Source of the DNA: Burkholderiaceae bacterium
GTDB lineage: Bacteria; Pseudomonadota; Gammaproteobacteria; Burkholderiales; Burkholderiaceae_C
Direction: 5' to 3'
NCBI GenBank assembly: GCA_024235955.1
Contig: JACKLJ010000001.1
Span: 496,001 to 560,000, forward strand
Length of the DNA: 64,000 nt
The notes beneath the pieces were generated by a model. The model did not search any database. It saw only the letters and a list, made by a program, of their open reading frames with translations, and was not told the origin of the DNA. Position numbers and translations under genes: made by a program. Shown one piece after another: positions 8,201 through 15,990 of the stretch. The first letter of the stretch is position 1. Each line of letters opens with the position of its first letter.

Positions 8201-11048
8201 CGCCGCGCTGCGCGCCTACGCGCAGGCGCTGGGCGAGGCCGGCCACGCCGCGCAGGAGCCGCAGTTGCTCTACAAAAAGGAGCTGTCTGCGCCCGCCACG
8301 CAAGGGCCGACGGCCGGAAATGCCATTGAAATCGTGCACGCGCGCGAGCACAACCTGAAGAACCTCAGCGTCGACATCCCGCGCGGCAAGTTCAACGTCA
8401 TCACCGGCGTCAGCGGCTCGGGCAAGAGCACGCTGGCCTTCGACATCCTGTTCAACGAAGGGCAGCGCCGCTACCTGGAAAGCCTGAACGCCTACGCCCG
8501 CAGCATCGTGCAGCCGGCCGGCCGGCCGGAGGTGGACGCGGTGTACGGCATCCCGCCCACGGTGGCGATCGAGCAGCGCCTCTCACGCGGCGGGCGCAAG
8601 AGCACGGTGGGTACCACCACCGAGGTCTGGCACTTCCTGCGCCTGCTGTACGTCAAGCTCGGCGTGCAGCACTGCGTGCACGACGGCGCGGCGGTGCTGC
8701 CGCAGTCGGCCGAGCGCATCGCCGCGCAACTGCTGCAGCGCTACCGCGGCCAGACCATCGGCCTCTTGGCGCCGCTGGTGGTCGGCCGCAAGGGCGTCTA
8801 CACCGAGCTGGCCGACTGGGCGCGCCCGCGCGGCTTCACCCACCTGCGGGTGGACGGCGAGTTTCTGCCCACCACGGGCTTCCCGCGCATCGACCGCTTC
8901 AAGGAACACACCATCGAGCTGCCGGTGATGAGCCTGCCCGTCTCGCCCGGCAACGAGGTGCAGCTGCGCGAATCGCTGGCGCGTGCGCTGGAGCACGGCA
9001 AGGGCGTGGTGCATGTGCTGAGCGACCTGACCGGCCTGCATGCGGCCATGGAAACCGGCGCGCCCACGGCGGGCATCGGCCGGGTGGAGGTGTTCTCTAC
9101 CAAGCGCGCCTGCCCGGTCTGCGCCACCAGCTACGCCGAGCTCGACCCGCGCCTGTTCTCCTACAACAGCAAGCACGGCTGGTGCCCGGATTGCGTGGGC
9201 ACCGGCGTCAGACTCACCAAAGAGCAGCGCAAGGCGCTGGACGATTCGGTGCTGGCCGCCGACGAGAAGGGGCGCGAGCAATCCTTCGCCGAACCCGAGG
9301 TGGAGGACGTGAGCGACGCTGCCTGCCCCACCTGCCAGGGCACGCGGCTGAACCCGGTCGCGCGCGCTGTGCTGCTGGAGAGCGGCACCGCGCAGGGCAT
9401 CGCCATCACCGGGCTGGCGCGCATGAGCGTGAGCGAGCTGCGCCACTGGTTCGAAGGCCTGCAGCTGCAGGGCCGCGACGCCGACATTGCACGCGACCTG
9501 CTGCCGGAAATCAGGAGCCGGCTGGAGTTTCTGGAGCAGGTGGGCCTGGGCTACCTCACGCTGGACCGCGGCGCGCCCACGCTCAGCGGCGGCGAGGCGC
9601 AGCGCATCCGCCTGGCGGCGCAGCTGGGCAGCAACCTGCAGGGCGTGTGCTACGTGCTGGACGAGCCCACCATCGGCCTGCACGCGCGCGACAACCGCAT
9701 CCTGCTGGACGCGCTGCACACGCTCTCCAGCAAGGGCAACACGCTGGTGGTGGTGGAGCACGACGAAGACACCATCCGCCGCGCCGAGCACCTGATCGAC
9801 ATCGGCCCCGGCGCCGGCGTGCGCGGCGGCCGGCTGGTGGCCGAGGGCACGGCGGCCGATCTGGAAGCCGCCGACGATTCCGCCACCGGCCGCTACCTGC
9901 GCCACGCCATGCGGCACCCGCTGCATGCGCGCCGGCCGGTCGATGCGGCCACCGGCTGGCTCACGCTCAAGGGCGCCTACCTGCACAACCTGCAGGACGT
10001 GGATGTGGAGGTGCCGCTGAAGCACCTGGTGGCGGTCACCGGCGTCTCGGGCTCCGGCAAATCCACCCTGGCGCGTGATGTGCTGCTGGCCAGCGTGCAG
10101 CGCTTCGTGCGCCAGGAAATCAAAGGAAAAAAGGGCTCCAGCCCAGACACGGCGGGCGCAGCCAGCTATGAAATCAATAGTCATGGCCTGGTCGGCTGTA
10201 CCGCGCTGGAGGGCTTTGGCCAGATCGACCGCGTGCTGGAGGTGGACCAGACACCGATCGGCAAGACACCGCGTTCCTGCCCCGCCACCTACATCGGCTT
10301 CTGGGACACGGTGCGCAGGCTGTTCGCCGACACGCTGGAAGCCAAGGCGCGCGGCTACGGCCCCGGGCGCTTTTCCTTCAACACCGGCGAAGGGCGCTGC
10401 CCGGCCTGCGAAGGGCAGGGCGTGCGCACCATCGAGATGAGCTTCCTGCCGGACGTGAAGGTGCCGTGCGAGGTTTGCCACGGCGCGCGCTTCAACCCCG
10501 AGACGCTGACCGTCACCTGGCGCGGCAAGAACATCGGCGAGGTGCTGCAGATGGAGGTCGACGAGGCGGTGGATTTCTTCGCCAGCATGCCGGCCATCAG
10601 CCACCCGCTGCAGCTGCTCAAGGACGTGGGCCTGGGCTACCTGACGCTCGGCCAGCCCTCGCCCACGCTCAGCGGTGGCGAGGCGCAGCGCATCAAGCTG
10701 GTCACCGAACTGAGCAAGGTGCGCGACGACGTGGCGCGGCGCGGCCAGAAGGCGCCGCACACGCTCTACGTGCTGGACGAGCCCACGGTCGGCCTGCACA
10801 TGCAGGACGTGGAAAAGCTGATCCACGTGCTGCACCGCCTGGTGGATGGCGGCCACAGCGTGGTGGTGATCGAACACGATCTCGATCTGATCGCCGAGGC
10901 CGACTGGATCCTCGATCTGGGCCCCGAAGGCGGTGCCGGCGGCGGCCGCCTGGTGGCGGCCGGCACGCCGGAAGACGTGGTGCGGGCCGGCACGCACACC
11001 GGGCTGGCGCTGGCGCCGGTGCTGGCACGCGGTGCGTCGCCGGCCTGA
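5226..11048 (+). CDS. Double-length UvrA paralogue (tandem UvrA-UvrA fusion)
   Basis: 1940 aa, about twice a normal UvrA. Four ABC cassettes are visible: Walker A GPSGSGKSS and three GVSGSGKST, four LSGGE signatures, and Walker B boxes LDEPSIGLH, FDEPTTGLH, LDEPTIGLH and LDEPTVGLH. Cys-pair zinc modules such as CPVCGGARL, CPTCGGSGF, CPVCATSY and CPACEGQG also appear. Half one covers about residues 1-1015 and half two about 1030-1940. The start is the ATG that gives MSQDPIRIRGARQHNLKNL, the normal UvrA N-terminus. Such fused paralogues are known in Burkholderiales beside a standard UvrA; the role is presumably DNA damage recognition or drug-adduct tolerance. Two R1 repeats are read through in frame, one exactly in the linker between halves. 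Confidence 0.92.
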   Translation: MSQDPIRIRGARQHNLKNLDLDIRTGEMTVVTGPSGSGKSSLVFDTLYAEGQRRYVETFSAYARQFLDRMDKPAVDRVEGVPPAIAIDQTNPVRSSRSTVGTMTELNDHLKLLFARAGQLFDRQTALPVRHDSPDSIYVELVARAAAAGDPRVVLTFAVELPASATAEDIEQWLSAAGFTRVQAERTEGGKKVLDVVADRFRLGSAERARVIEAIELALKRGGGRLTAYALPAEEAQAPLTWKFSTGLHCPESDLRYAEPIASMFSFNSPVGACETCRGFGRVIGVDWGLVIPDERLTLRAGAVKPIQTPAWSECQDDLMRHAESAGIPRDTAWNKLTPEQKAWVIEGAPNYKEGNWSRQWYGIRRFFQYLESKAYKMHIRVLLSKYRSYTTCPVCGGARLKTESLLWRVGSKADADAVVPPPQRFMPQGVAWSRAQLEALPGLHLHDLMLLPIYRLGVFFDRLAAHDAPESVAAGGDETRAGAVFDAESADAKARQLILEEITTRIRYLRDVGIGYLTLDRQSRTLSGGEVQRINLTTALGTSLVNTLFVLDEPSIGLHPRDMDRITEAMQRLKRAGNTLVVVEHDPAVMLAADRVLDFGPGPGAAGGQIVFDGTPDELRRADTLTGAYLGGRKHIGAGFTRTVGDSTPRLILEGATEHNLKHVTVEFPLQRLVVVTGVSGSGKSTLIQDVLAPALMRHFGQATESPGAHERLLGADHLSGVVFVDQSPIGKTARSNPVSYVGAWDPIRALFAATPLARQRSYTPAKFSFNSGDGRCPTCGGSGFEHVEMQFLSDVYLRCPDCDGKRYRPEILEVKIERHAVGELRARHMNVADVLDLTVAEAAQLFAHDREVIRALQPIVDVGLDYVKLGQPVPTLSGGEAQRLKLAGFLADAAKQTTASRQPAARKGTLFLFDEPTTGLHFDDIAKLMRAFRKLLDAGHSLVVIEHNLDVMRAADWLIDLGPEGGDAGGEIVAEGAPDDVARHPASHTGAALRAYAQALGEAGHAAQEPQLLYKKELSAPATQGPTAGNAIEIVHAREHNLKNLSVDIPRGKFNVITGVSGSGKSTLAFDILFNEGQRRYLESLNAYARSIVQPAGRPEVDAVYGIPPTVAIEQRLSRGGRKSTVGTTTEVWHFLRLLYVKLGVQHCVHDGAAVLPQSAERIAAQLLQRYRGQTIGLLAPLVVGRKGVYTELADWARPRGFTHLRVDGEFLPTTGFPRIDRFKEHTIELPVMSLPVSPGNEVQLRESLARALEHGKGVVHVLSDLTGLHAAMETGAPTAGIGRVEVFSTKRACPVCATSYAELDPRLFSYNSKHGWCPDCVGTGVRLTKEQRKALDDSVLAADEKGREQSFAEPEVEDVSDAACPTCQGTRLNPVARAVLLESGTAQGIAITGLARMSVSELRHWFEGLQLQGRDADIARDLLPEIRSRLEFLEQVGLGYLTLDRGAPTLSGGEAQRIRLAAQLGSNLQGVCYVLDEPTIGLHARDNRILLDALHTLSSKGNTLVVVEHDEDTIRRAEHLIDIGPGAGVRGGRLVAEGTAADLEAADDSATGRYLRHAMRHPLHARRPVDAATGWLTLKGAYLHNLQDVDVEVPLKHLVAVTGVSGSGKSTLARDVLLASVQRFVRQEIKGKKGSSPDTAGAASYEINSHGLVGCTALEGFGQIDRVLEVDQTPIGKTPRSCPATYIGFWDTVRRLFADTLEAKARGYGPGRFSFNTGEGRCPACEGQGVRTIEMSFLPDVKVPCEVCHGARFNPETLTVTWRGKNIGEVLQMEVDEAVDFFASMPAISHPLQLLKDVGLGYLTLGQPSPTLSGGEAQRIKLVTELSKVRDDVARRGQKAPHTLYVLDEPTVGLHMQDVEKLIHVLHRLVDGGHSVVVIEHDLDLIAEADWILDLGPEGGAGGGRLVAAGTPEDVVRAGTHTGLALAPVLARGASPA
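8271..8333 (+). repeat. Dispersed repeat R1, copy C, in the linker of the tandem uvrA
   Basis: Contains CTGCGCCCGCCACGCAAGGG followed by a GGCC block and an AT-rich tail that matches copy A in layout. It is translated in frame as the linker (around ELSAPATQGPTAG, residue about 1016-1036) between the two UvrA halves, where an insertion would be tolerated. Confidence 0.75.
10116..10180 (-). repeat. Dispersed repeat R1, copy D, inside the second uvrA half
   Basis: Reverse-oriented copy: the complement reads ATAGCTGGCTGCGCCCGCCG followed by a GGGCTGGAGCCC block and an AT-rich end. It is translated as part of a Ser/Gly/Ala-rich insertion (GKKGSSPDTAGAASYEI, about residues 1633-1650), right after the fourth Walker A region. 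Confidence 0.8.
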
Positions 11049-11067
11049 GCGCGCCTGCGCCGGGCGT

Positions 11068-11919
11068 TCAGGCCGACGACCGGTCGGCCAGCAACCGCGC
11101 CGCCACCTCGGCAAAGCCGGCGCCGCGCTCGCCCGCGGTTACCCAGCGCGGCAGGTGCTCGAGCTGGGGCACGAAGCGCTCGATGTTGGCCACGCCCACG
11201 CTCTGCGGAAAGTGCTGGAACATCTTCTGGTCGTTGGTGGAATCGCCCACGTAGACCCAGCGGGCGGCCTCGGCCGGCAGGTCGATGCCCAGTAGCTCGC
11301 GTGCGGCCCAGCAGGCGCCCTGCCACTTGTCGTGCTCGCCGATCCAGCCGTTGACGTGGATGCTGCTCACGGTGGCGTGCAGGCCTTCCTCGCGCAGGAT
11401 ACGCACCACCTCCCCGATGCGCCGCTCGGACAGGCGCATGAACTCGCTGTGGTCGATGGCGATGTCGGTTTCGCGCCCGGCCGAGTCGCGCGCCAGCGTG
11501 GCGCCGCGCACCTCGCGCAGCACGCGCGCCGCCGCGTCCTGCAGGCGGCCGAAGTTGCGGCGCCGCGTTTCGGCGTCCTGTTGATATGTTTTTTGTAGCT
11601 GGTTGCGCCCGCCAGCAGCCGGCCGCAGCCCTTTTTCTTCTGTAGCGCCGGTCCGTGTAAGCAGCACGGCGCCGTTCTCGGCCACGATGGCGCGCACCGG
11701 CCAGCCCAGCGCGAACGGCTCGCTCCAGCCTACCGGGCGGCCGGTGACGGCGATCACGGGCAGGCCGGCCGCCTCCAGCGCCGACAGGGCGCGCAGCGCG
11801 TCCAGGGTGATGGCGCCGCTGGTGGTCAGCGTGTCGTCGATGTCGGTGAACACGCCGGCCACGCCGCGCCATGCGCCGGCGGGCAGTTGCGCCAGCGGGG
11901 TCATGCGTTGCGGGGACAT
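11068..11919 (-). CDS. HAD-IIB family phosphatase
   Basis: 283 aa. Motif I is FTDIDDTLT (about residues 25-33), motif II is around VIAVTGRP (about 55-62), and the C-terminal YVGDSTNDQKMF is motif IV of HAD-IIB (Cof-type) phosphatases. The cap region resembles mannosyl-3-phosphoglycerate and sugar-phosphate phosphatases. The substrate is not resolved. An R1 repeat (11581-11640) is translated inside the cap as a basic, Gln-rich stretch (about residues 94-113), making the protein slightly longer than usual. The ATG at 11919 has a GAAGAG upstream; the next ATG at 11904 lacks a binding site. The gene is convergent to uvrA with a 19-bp gap. Confidence 0.85.
   Translation of the reverse strand: MSPQRMTPLAQLPAGAWRGVAGVFTDIDDTLTTSGAITLDALRALSALEAAGLPVIAVTGRPVGWSEPFALGWPVRAIVAENGAVLLTRTGATEEKGLRPAAGGRNQLQKTYQQDAETRRRNFGRLQDAAARVLREVRGATLARDSAGRETDIAIDHSEFMRLSERRIGEVVRILREEGLHATVSSIHVNGWIGEHDKWQGACWAARELLGIDLPAEAARWVYVGDSTNDQKMFQHFPQSVGVANIERFVPQLEHLPRWVTAGERGAGFAEVAARLLADRSSA
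11581..11640 (+). repeat. Dispersed repeat R1, copy E, inside the HAD gene
   Basis: Contains TGTAGCTGGTTGCGCCCGCC then a GGCCGCAGCCC block and a T-rich end, antisense to the HAD gene. The gene reads it as KGLRPAAGGRNQLQKT. This is a different reading frame of the repeat from the one used in uvrA copy D. Confidence 0.75.
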
Positions 11920-11982
11920 GGGCTCTTCAAAACCGATGCGGCCGGCATGGGCCGGCCGCGGTGGGCTCGCAACGGCGGGTGG

Positions 11983-13464
11983 TCAGTGGCCGAGCAGCAC
12001 GCGTCCGGGGATGGACGGGCGGCCGGTGAGCTGCAGGCCGGAGACGGCCGGCGCGCTGCGCGCCACGTCGCGTGCCGCGACGCTGCTGGTGGCCGGACAC
12101 TGGCCGGTGCTCATGTGCAGCAGCGCGGCACCCAGCATCGACTCGGCCGGATCGCCCAGGGCGTGCTCGAAGTCGTCGCCCACGGTGCAGCTGGGGGCGA
12201 AGCCGTTGGCGTAGTCGCCAAAGCCCTTGTTGTTGAAGCCCTGGAACTCGATCGGGTAGAGCGCCTCGCCGCAGTTGTCCCGGCGGGTGAAGCCATAGGG
12301 CTTGCCGCAGGTGGTGCTGCCGATCAGCACCACGTTGACGTCCACGCCGCGCAGCGAGTTGATGACGGATTCGCTGGCCGAGCAGGTGGAGTCGGTGGTG
12401 AGCACGTACAGGCGCGGCAGGCTGAGCGCCGGCAGCGTGTCGCCGGGGCTGTACTTGCCGCCGGCGCTGTAGAGCACCTGGGTGCTGAACGGGAAGGTGC
12501 CGTCGGCGGTGTCGGTGGCGCGCTTGTCGTTGAACTGCAGGCGCTCGAACACCTTGCCGTCGGCCGAGGGGCCGGCCACCATCGACGCCAGGGCCTCGGC
12601 CACATACAGGTAGCCGCCACCGTTGTAGCGCATGTCCAGCACCAGGTCGTTGATGCCCTGGGCCTGCAGGCTGGCGATGGCGTCGATCAGCTTGTCCTGC
12701 GCCACGCTGGAGTGGTCGGTGAACAGCATGTAGCCGACCTTGCCGCTGGCGCCAAGGTCCAGCGCGCTGACGGTGGGCACCGGGTCGTCCTGGATCGCCG
12801 CCGCCGTGAGCGTGACGACGCGCGAGGGGCCGCCGGGGACGTCGCGGTAGTTGAAGGTCACGGTGGCGCCGCTGGTGTTGGGGTACCAGCTGCTGTTGTT
12901 GCTGCTGGCGATGCTGATCAGCACGCCGCCGCGGGCCATGCCGGCGGCTTCGGCCGGGGAACCGGGGTTGACCATGGCCACGCGCGTGTAGCCGCTGGCG
13001 TCGGTCATCCATTGCACGCCGTAGCCGATGTTGGCGCCGGTGGAGAGGCTGTCCGCCGTCTTGGTGGGAATGATGAAGCTGAAACGGTCCTTGGCCTGGC
13101 CGTAGGCGTCCGGTGTGGTGACCAGCAGGCTGTAGAAGTACTCCTCCACGCTGGCGGCGAAGTTGGGGTTGATGGCCTGGATCTCGTCGTACCAGAGGTA
13201 GGCCTCGTTCAGGTAGGCGCGGATGAAGTGCTTCTCATCGGCGGCCGTGCAGATGTTGGCGACGGTGGACGAGGCCGGCAGCTGGCTCGGGTCGGTGGTG
13301 TCCCAGATCGGCTGGGTGGAGCCGATGGTCGAATCGCAGCCGAGGGTGCCGGGCGTGCAGCCGCCGGAGCCGTCGGTGTCGCCACCGCAGGAGGTGAGCA
13401 TCAGGCCGGCCAGCAGCGTGGTGGCAGCGGCCAGCGTCAAGCGAGAGAGGGTTTGGGAAAGCAA
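11983..13464 (-). CDS. S41 family (C-terminal processing type) peptidase, lipoprotein
   Basis: 493 aa. The N-terminus is a lipoprotein signal (hydrophobic stretch ending LMLTSC, Cys about residue 26), so the protein should be anchored on the periplasmic side of a membrane. A PDZ-like region (about 150-230, NPGSPAEAAGMARGG) is followed by the S41 peptidase fold (about 240-430): LDMRYNGGGYL and the nucleophile region TDSTCSASESVINSL. The substrate is unknown. The Gly/Thr/Cys-rich linker after the lipobox is typical of exported lipoproteins. It is separated by 63 bp from the HAD gene and lies on the same strand. Confidence 0.85.
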   Translation of the reverse strand: MLSQTLSRLTLAAATTLLAGLMLTSCGGDTDGSGGCTPGTLGCDSTIGSTQPIWDTTDPSQLPASSTVANICTAADEKHFIRAYLNEAYLWYDEIQAINPNFAASVEEYFYSLLVTTPDAYGQAKDRFSFIIPTKTADSLSTGANIGYGVQWMTDASGYTRVAMVNPGSPAEAAGMARGGVLISIASSNNSSWYPNTSGATVTFNYRDVPGGPSRVVTLTAAAIQDDPVPTVSALDLGASGKVGYMLFTDHSSVAQDKLIDAIASLQAQGINDLVLDMRYNGGGYLYVAEALASMVAGPSADGKVFERLQFNDKRATDTADGTFPFSTQVLYSAGGKYSPGDTLPALSLPRLYVLTTDSTCSASESVINSLRGVDVNVVLIGSTTCGKPYGFTRRDNCGEALYPIEFQGFNNKGFGDYANGFAPSCTVGDDFEHALGDPAESMLGAALLHMSTGQCPATSSVAARDVARSAPAVSGLQLTGRPSIPGRVLLGH

Positions 13465-13611
13465 CGCCGACTCCTGTTCTGGCGCCAGGCGCCATTTGTA
13501 ACAAATTCACTCGTGCCCGTCGATTATGGACGGCGGGTGCGGCCTCAGGCCCGCCAGCGGCCAGACCTGTTGCACAAATGTTGCGCTATCCGGGGTGGCG
13601 GAGGCCGCAGC

Positions 13612-14586
13612 TCAGCGTTCGTCTTCCAGATCCAGGCTCAGGGGCTCGGTCGGCAGATGGCTCACGTCGTAGTGCAGGAAGGCGATCAGGAACTGGATGC
13701 CCACCAGCACCGGCAGCGCCGCCAGCATCACCGTGCCGCTGGAGGCCGGCTGGCCGACCATGGCCCCGTGCACCCAGTTCGCCAGCCCGAACACCGTGCC
13801 GCCGGCCAGCAGCAGCACCCCGGCGATGCTGTAGAGGCTGCCCAGGTTGAAGTCGCGCAGCAGGTACAGGTAGACGTAGCGCTTGAAGAAGCGCACCAGG
13901 TGCTTGACCAGGAACTCCGGCAGCACGCGCGAGACGCGCAGGCTGGATGGCTCGCCCGCGTATACGGCGTCCATGGGTACGTCGTGCACCACGGCGCGCA
14001 TGGTGCCCAGCTGGTAGAGCATGTCGCTCTCGAAAAAGTAGCGCCTGTCGAGCTTGTGCAGCGGCATCCGGCGCAGCACGCTGGTGTGGATGGCGGTGTA
14101 GCCGTTGGTCGGGTCCATCAGCGGCCAGTAGCCGGTGCTGAGCTTGTTGATGAACGACAGCGCGGCGTTGCCGAACAGCCGGATACCCGGCATGCCGGCC
14201 AGCGATTCCGGGCGGTAGAAGCGGTTGCCCTTGGTGTAGTCGGCCTTGCCGCGCAGGATGGGGCGCGTGAGGTGCGGGATCAGCGCCGGGTCCATCTGGC
14301 CGTCGCCGTCGATCTTGATGACGATGTCCATGCCCGCATCCAGCGCGGCGCGGTAGGCGGTAGTCACGGCGCCGCCCACGCCCTGGTTCTGATCGTGCCG
14401 CAAGACGGTCACGCGCGGGTCGGTGCAGCGCTCCTGCACCAGCTGGCCGCTCTGCTCCGGGCACTGGTCGTCCACCACGTAGATGCGCTCGACCTGGGCC
14501 GGCACGCGCGTGATCACGTCCAGCACGTGGTCGCGCACCCGGTAACACGGGATGGCGACGGCGATCCGCGGCGGCCGTTCAGCCAT
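13612..14586 (-). CDS. Family 2 glycosyltransferase, DPM1-like, with two C-terminal membrane segments
   Basis: 324 aa. The GT-A fold begins with IAVAIPCYRV. It includes YVVDDQCPE and the metal-binding DGDGQMDP (about residue 94), which fits transferases that move a sugar from a nucleotide sugar to a polyprenyl phosphate. Two hydrophobic segments at about 245-270 and 280-303 anchor it in the inner membrane. The start ATG overlaps the end of the EamA-like gene by 8 bp. Such a GT2/small-transporter pair resembles the ArnC/ArnE arrangement for lipid-linked sugar synthesis and flipping, but the sugar is unknown. Confidence 0.85.
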   Translation of the reverse strand: MAERPPRIAVAIPCYRVRDHVLDVITRVPAQVERIYVVDDQCPEQSGQLVQERCTDPRVTVLRHDQNQGVGGAVTTAYRAALDAGMDIVIKIDGDGQMDPALIPHLTRPILRGKADYTKGNRFYRPESLAGMPGIRLFGNAALSFINKLSTGYWPLMDPTNGYTAIHTSVLRRMPLHKLDRRYFFESDMLYQLGTMRAVVHDVPMDAVYAGEPSSLRVSRVLPEFLVKHLVRFFKRYVYLYLLRDFNLGSLYSIAGVLLLAGGTVFGLANWVHGAMVGQPASSGTVMLAALPVLVGIQFLIAFLHYDVSHLPTEPLSLDLEDER

Positions 14587-14932
14587 GGCCGCCGGCCGCC
14601 AGCGTCACGCCGGCCAGGATGAGCGCGCCGCCGGCCAGCGTCTGCCAGCTCAGCGGCTCGCCGAACACCAGCCGCGCCAGCAGCGGCACGATGATGAAGG
14701 CCAGCGCCATGAACGGGTAGGCGATGGACAGCGGCGCGTGGCGCAGGATCCAGATCCACAGGATGGTCATCGCGCCGTACAGGCCCAGCGCGGCGTACAG
14801 CCAGGGGTTGGTCAGCCAGTCGCCCAGGACCGGCTCGGCCGGCAGGGCGGCGGCGGCCTGCTTGAACAGCAGCTGGCCGGCGGCCAGGCCGCTCACGCAG
14901 ATGACGGACAGCAGGATGGTCAGGTGGTTCAA
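14579..14932 (-). CDS. EamA/ArnE-like small membrane transporter
   Basis: 117 aa with four hydrophobic segments. It starts LTILLSVICVSGLAAGQLLFK and contains the SIAYPFMALAFIIVPLLA block typical of EamA/SMR half-size proteins such as the ArnE flippase subunit. The start is a TTG at 14932; no ATG lies near the N-terminus and a second in-frame TTG at 14944 is possible. It overlaps the GT2 gene by 8 bp, so the two are translationally coupled. A role in flipping the lipid-linked sugar made by the GT2 is inferred from this pairing. Confidence 0.7.
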   Translation of the reverse strand: MNHLTILLSVICVSGLAAGQLLFKQAAAALPAEPVLGDWLTNPWLYAALGLYGAMTILWIWILRHAPLSIAYPFMALAFIIVPLLARLVFGEPLSWQTLAGGALILAGVTLAAGGHG

Positions 14933-15040
14933 GGCGGGTCTCAAGGCTCCGCGCCGCGGGTGGCCGGACCGGCCGATTGTCAACCATTCCCTGCCCTTGC
15001 CCGCAGGGCGGTCGCGGCGCGCCGCGGGCACAATCCCCGC

Positions 15041-15670
15041 ATGAGCTCCAGCCCCCCACCCACCATCTGGGACCAGCATTTCAGTGCCGCCGGCGGCTAC
15101 AAGTACGGCGAACAGCCCAACGCCTTCCTCGTCCAGCAGGCGGCGCGCCTGCCTAGGGGCGCAAGCGTCCTGCTGCCGGGCGATGGCGAAGGGCGCAACG
15201 GCGTCTGGCTGGCGGAGCAGGGGCACCGTGTCACCAGCGTCGATGGCTCGGCCGTGGGCCTGGCCCGCGCGCAGGATCTGGCGCGGCGCCGCGGCGTCAC
15301 CTTGAGCACCCAGCACGCCGACCTGGGCGACTGGTCGCCCGGGCCGGCCGGCTTCGACGCCGTGGTCTCCATCTACCTGCATCTGCCGCCCGCGCTGCGG
15401 CCCGCCGTGCACCGCAAGCTGGTGCAGGCGCTGCGCCCGGGCGGCCTGCTGATCCTGGAGGCTTTCCACCCCGACCAGCTGCCGCTGACCAGCGGCGGCC
15501 CCAAGGACGCGGCCATGCTCTACACACTGCCCATGCTGCGCGACGACTTCGGCCCCGATATGCAGGAGTTGCTGGCCGAGGAAACCGGTACCGTCCTCGA
15601 CGAAGGCCCCGGCCACCACGGCCCGGCCCGCGTCACCCGCTGGGTCGGCAGGAAAGCCGCGGCGGCCTGA
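15041..15670 (+). CDS. Class I SAM-dependent methyltransferase
   Basis: 209 aa. The SAM-binding region is VLLPGDGEGRNGVWLAEQG (about 44-62), followed by an acidic ribose-binding end (VTSVDGS). A later LLILEAFHP strand matches the TehB/thiopurine-type class I fold. The substrate is unknown. The start ATG is preceded by GCACAATCCCCGC, a pattern with a -10-like element close to the start, so the mRNA leader may be very short. It is divergent from the EamA-like/GT2 pair. Confidence 0.8.
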   Translation: MSSSPPPTIWDQHFSAAGGYKYGEQPNAFLVQQAARLPRGASVLLPGDGEGRNGVWLAEQGHRVTSVDGSAVGLARAQDLARRRGVTLSTQHADLGDWSPGPAGFDAVVSIYLHLPPALRPAVHRKLVQALRPGGLLILEAFHPDQLPLTSGGPKDAAMLYTLPMLRDDFGPDMQELLAEETGTVLDEGPGHHGPARVTRWVGRKAAAA

Positions 15671-15801
15671 GCCTCACCAGGCACGCGCTTTCACGCCCAT
15701 CGGTCGCCGTGATGAGCGCGAGCGAAAGTCAGGCGCCCCAACAGGGTCGATTCGGCGGACGGCGGCCGTGGCAGCGGCGCGATTCCCTGGCGCCCCCAGA
15801 A

Positions 15802-15990
15802 GGCCGCGGAGCAGGCCATGCGCGTGAACGCCTGCTCGGGCTTGCACTGAGCACAGGCGTTGCCCCCTCGCCAAGCAAGAGGGGGCTGAGGCCCGCGGCT
15901 CCAGACCTGCCTGCGCAGGTCTGGACGGGCCGGAGAGCCGCCGCCTCTGGCGGCGAGCACCGAGGCGCGTCAGCGCCTCAGGGGGTGCCC
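15802..15990. repeat. Intergenic repeat R2, copy 2, with inserted perfect hairpin
   Basis: Starts with the same GGCCGCGGAGCAGGCCATG and ends with the same GCGTCAGCGCCTCAGGGGG as copy 1. The middle carries extra sequence, including a perfect hairpin with 10-bp arms CCAGACCTGC (15901-15910) and GCAGGTCTGG (15915-15924) and a second GCCGCC/GGCGGC stem. It ends at the stop codon of the DUF3108 gene, just as copy 1 ends at the DUF294 gene. Confidence 0.7.
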
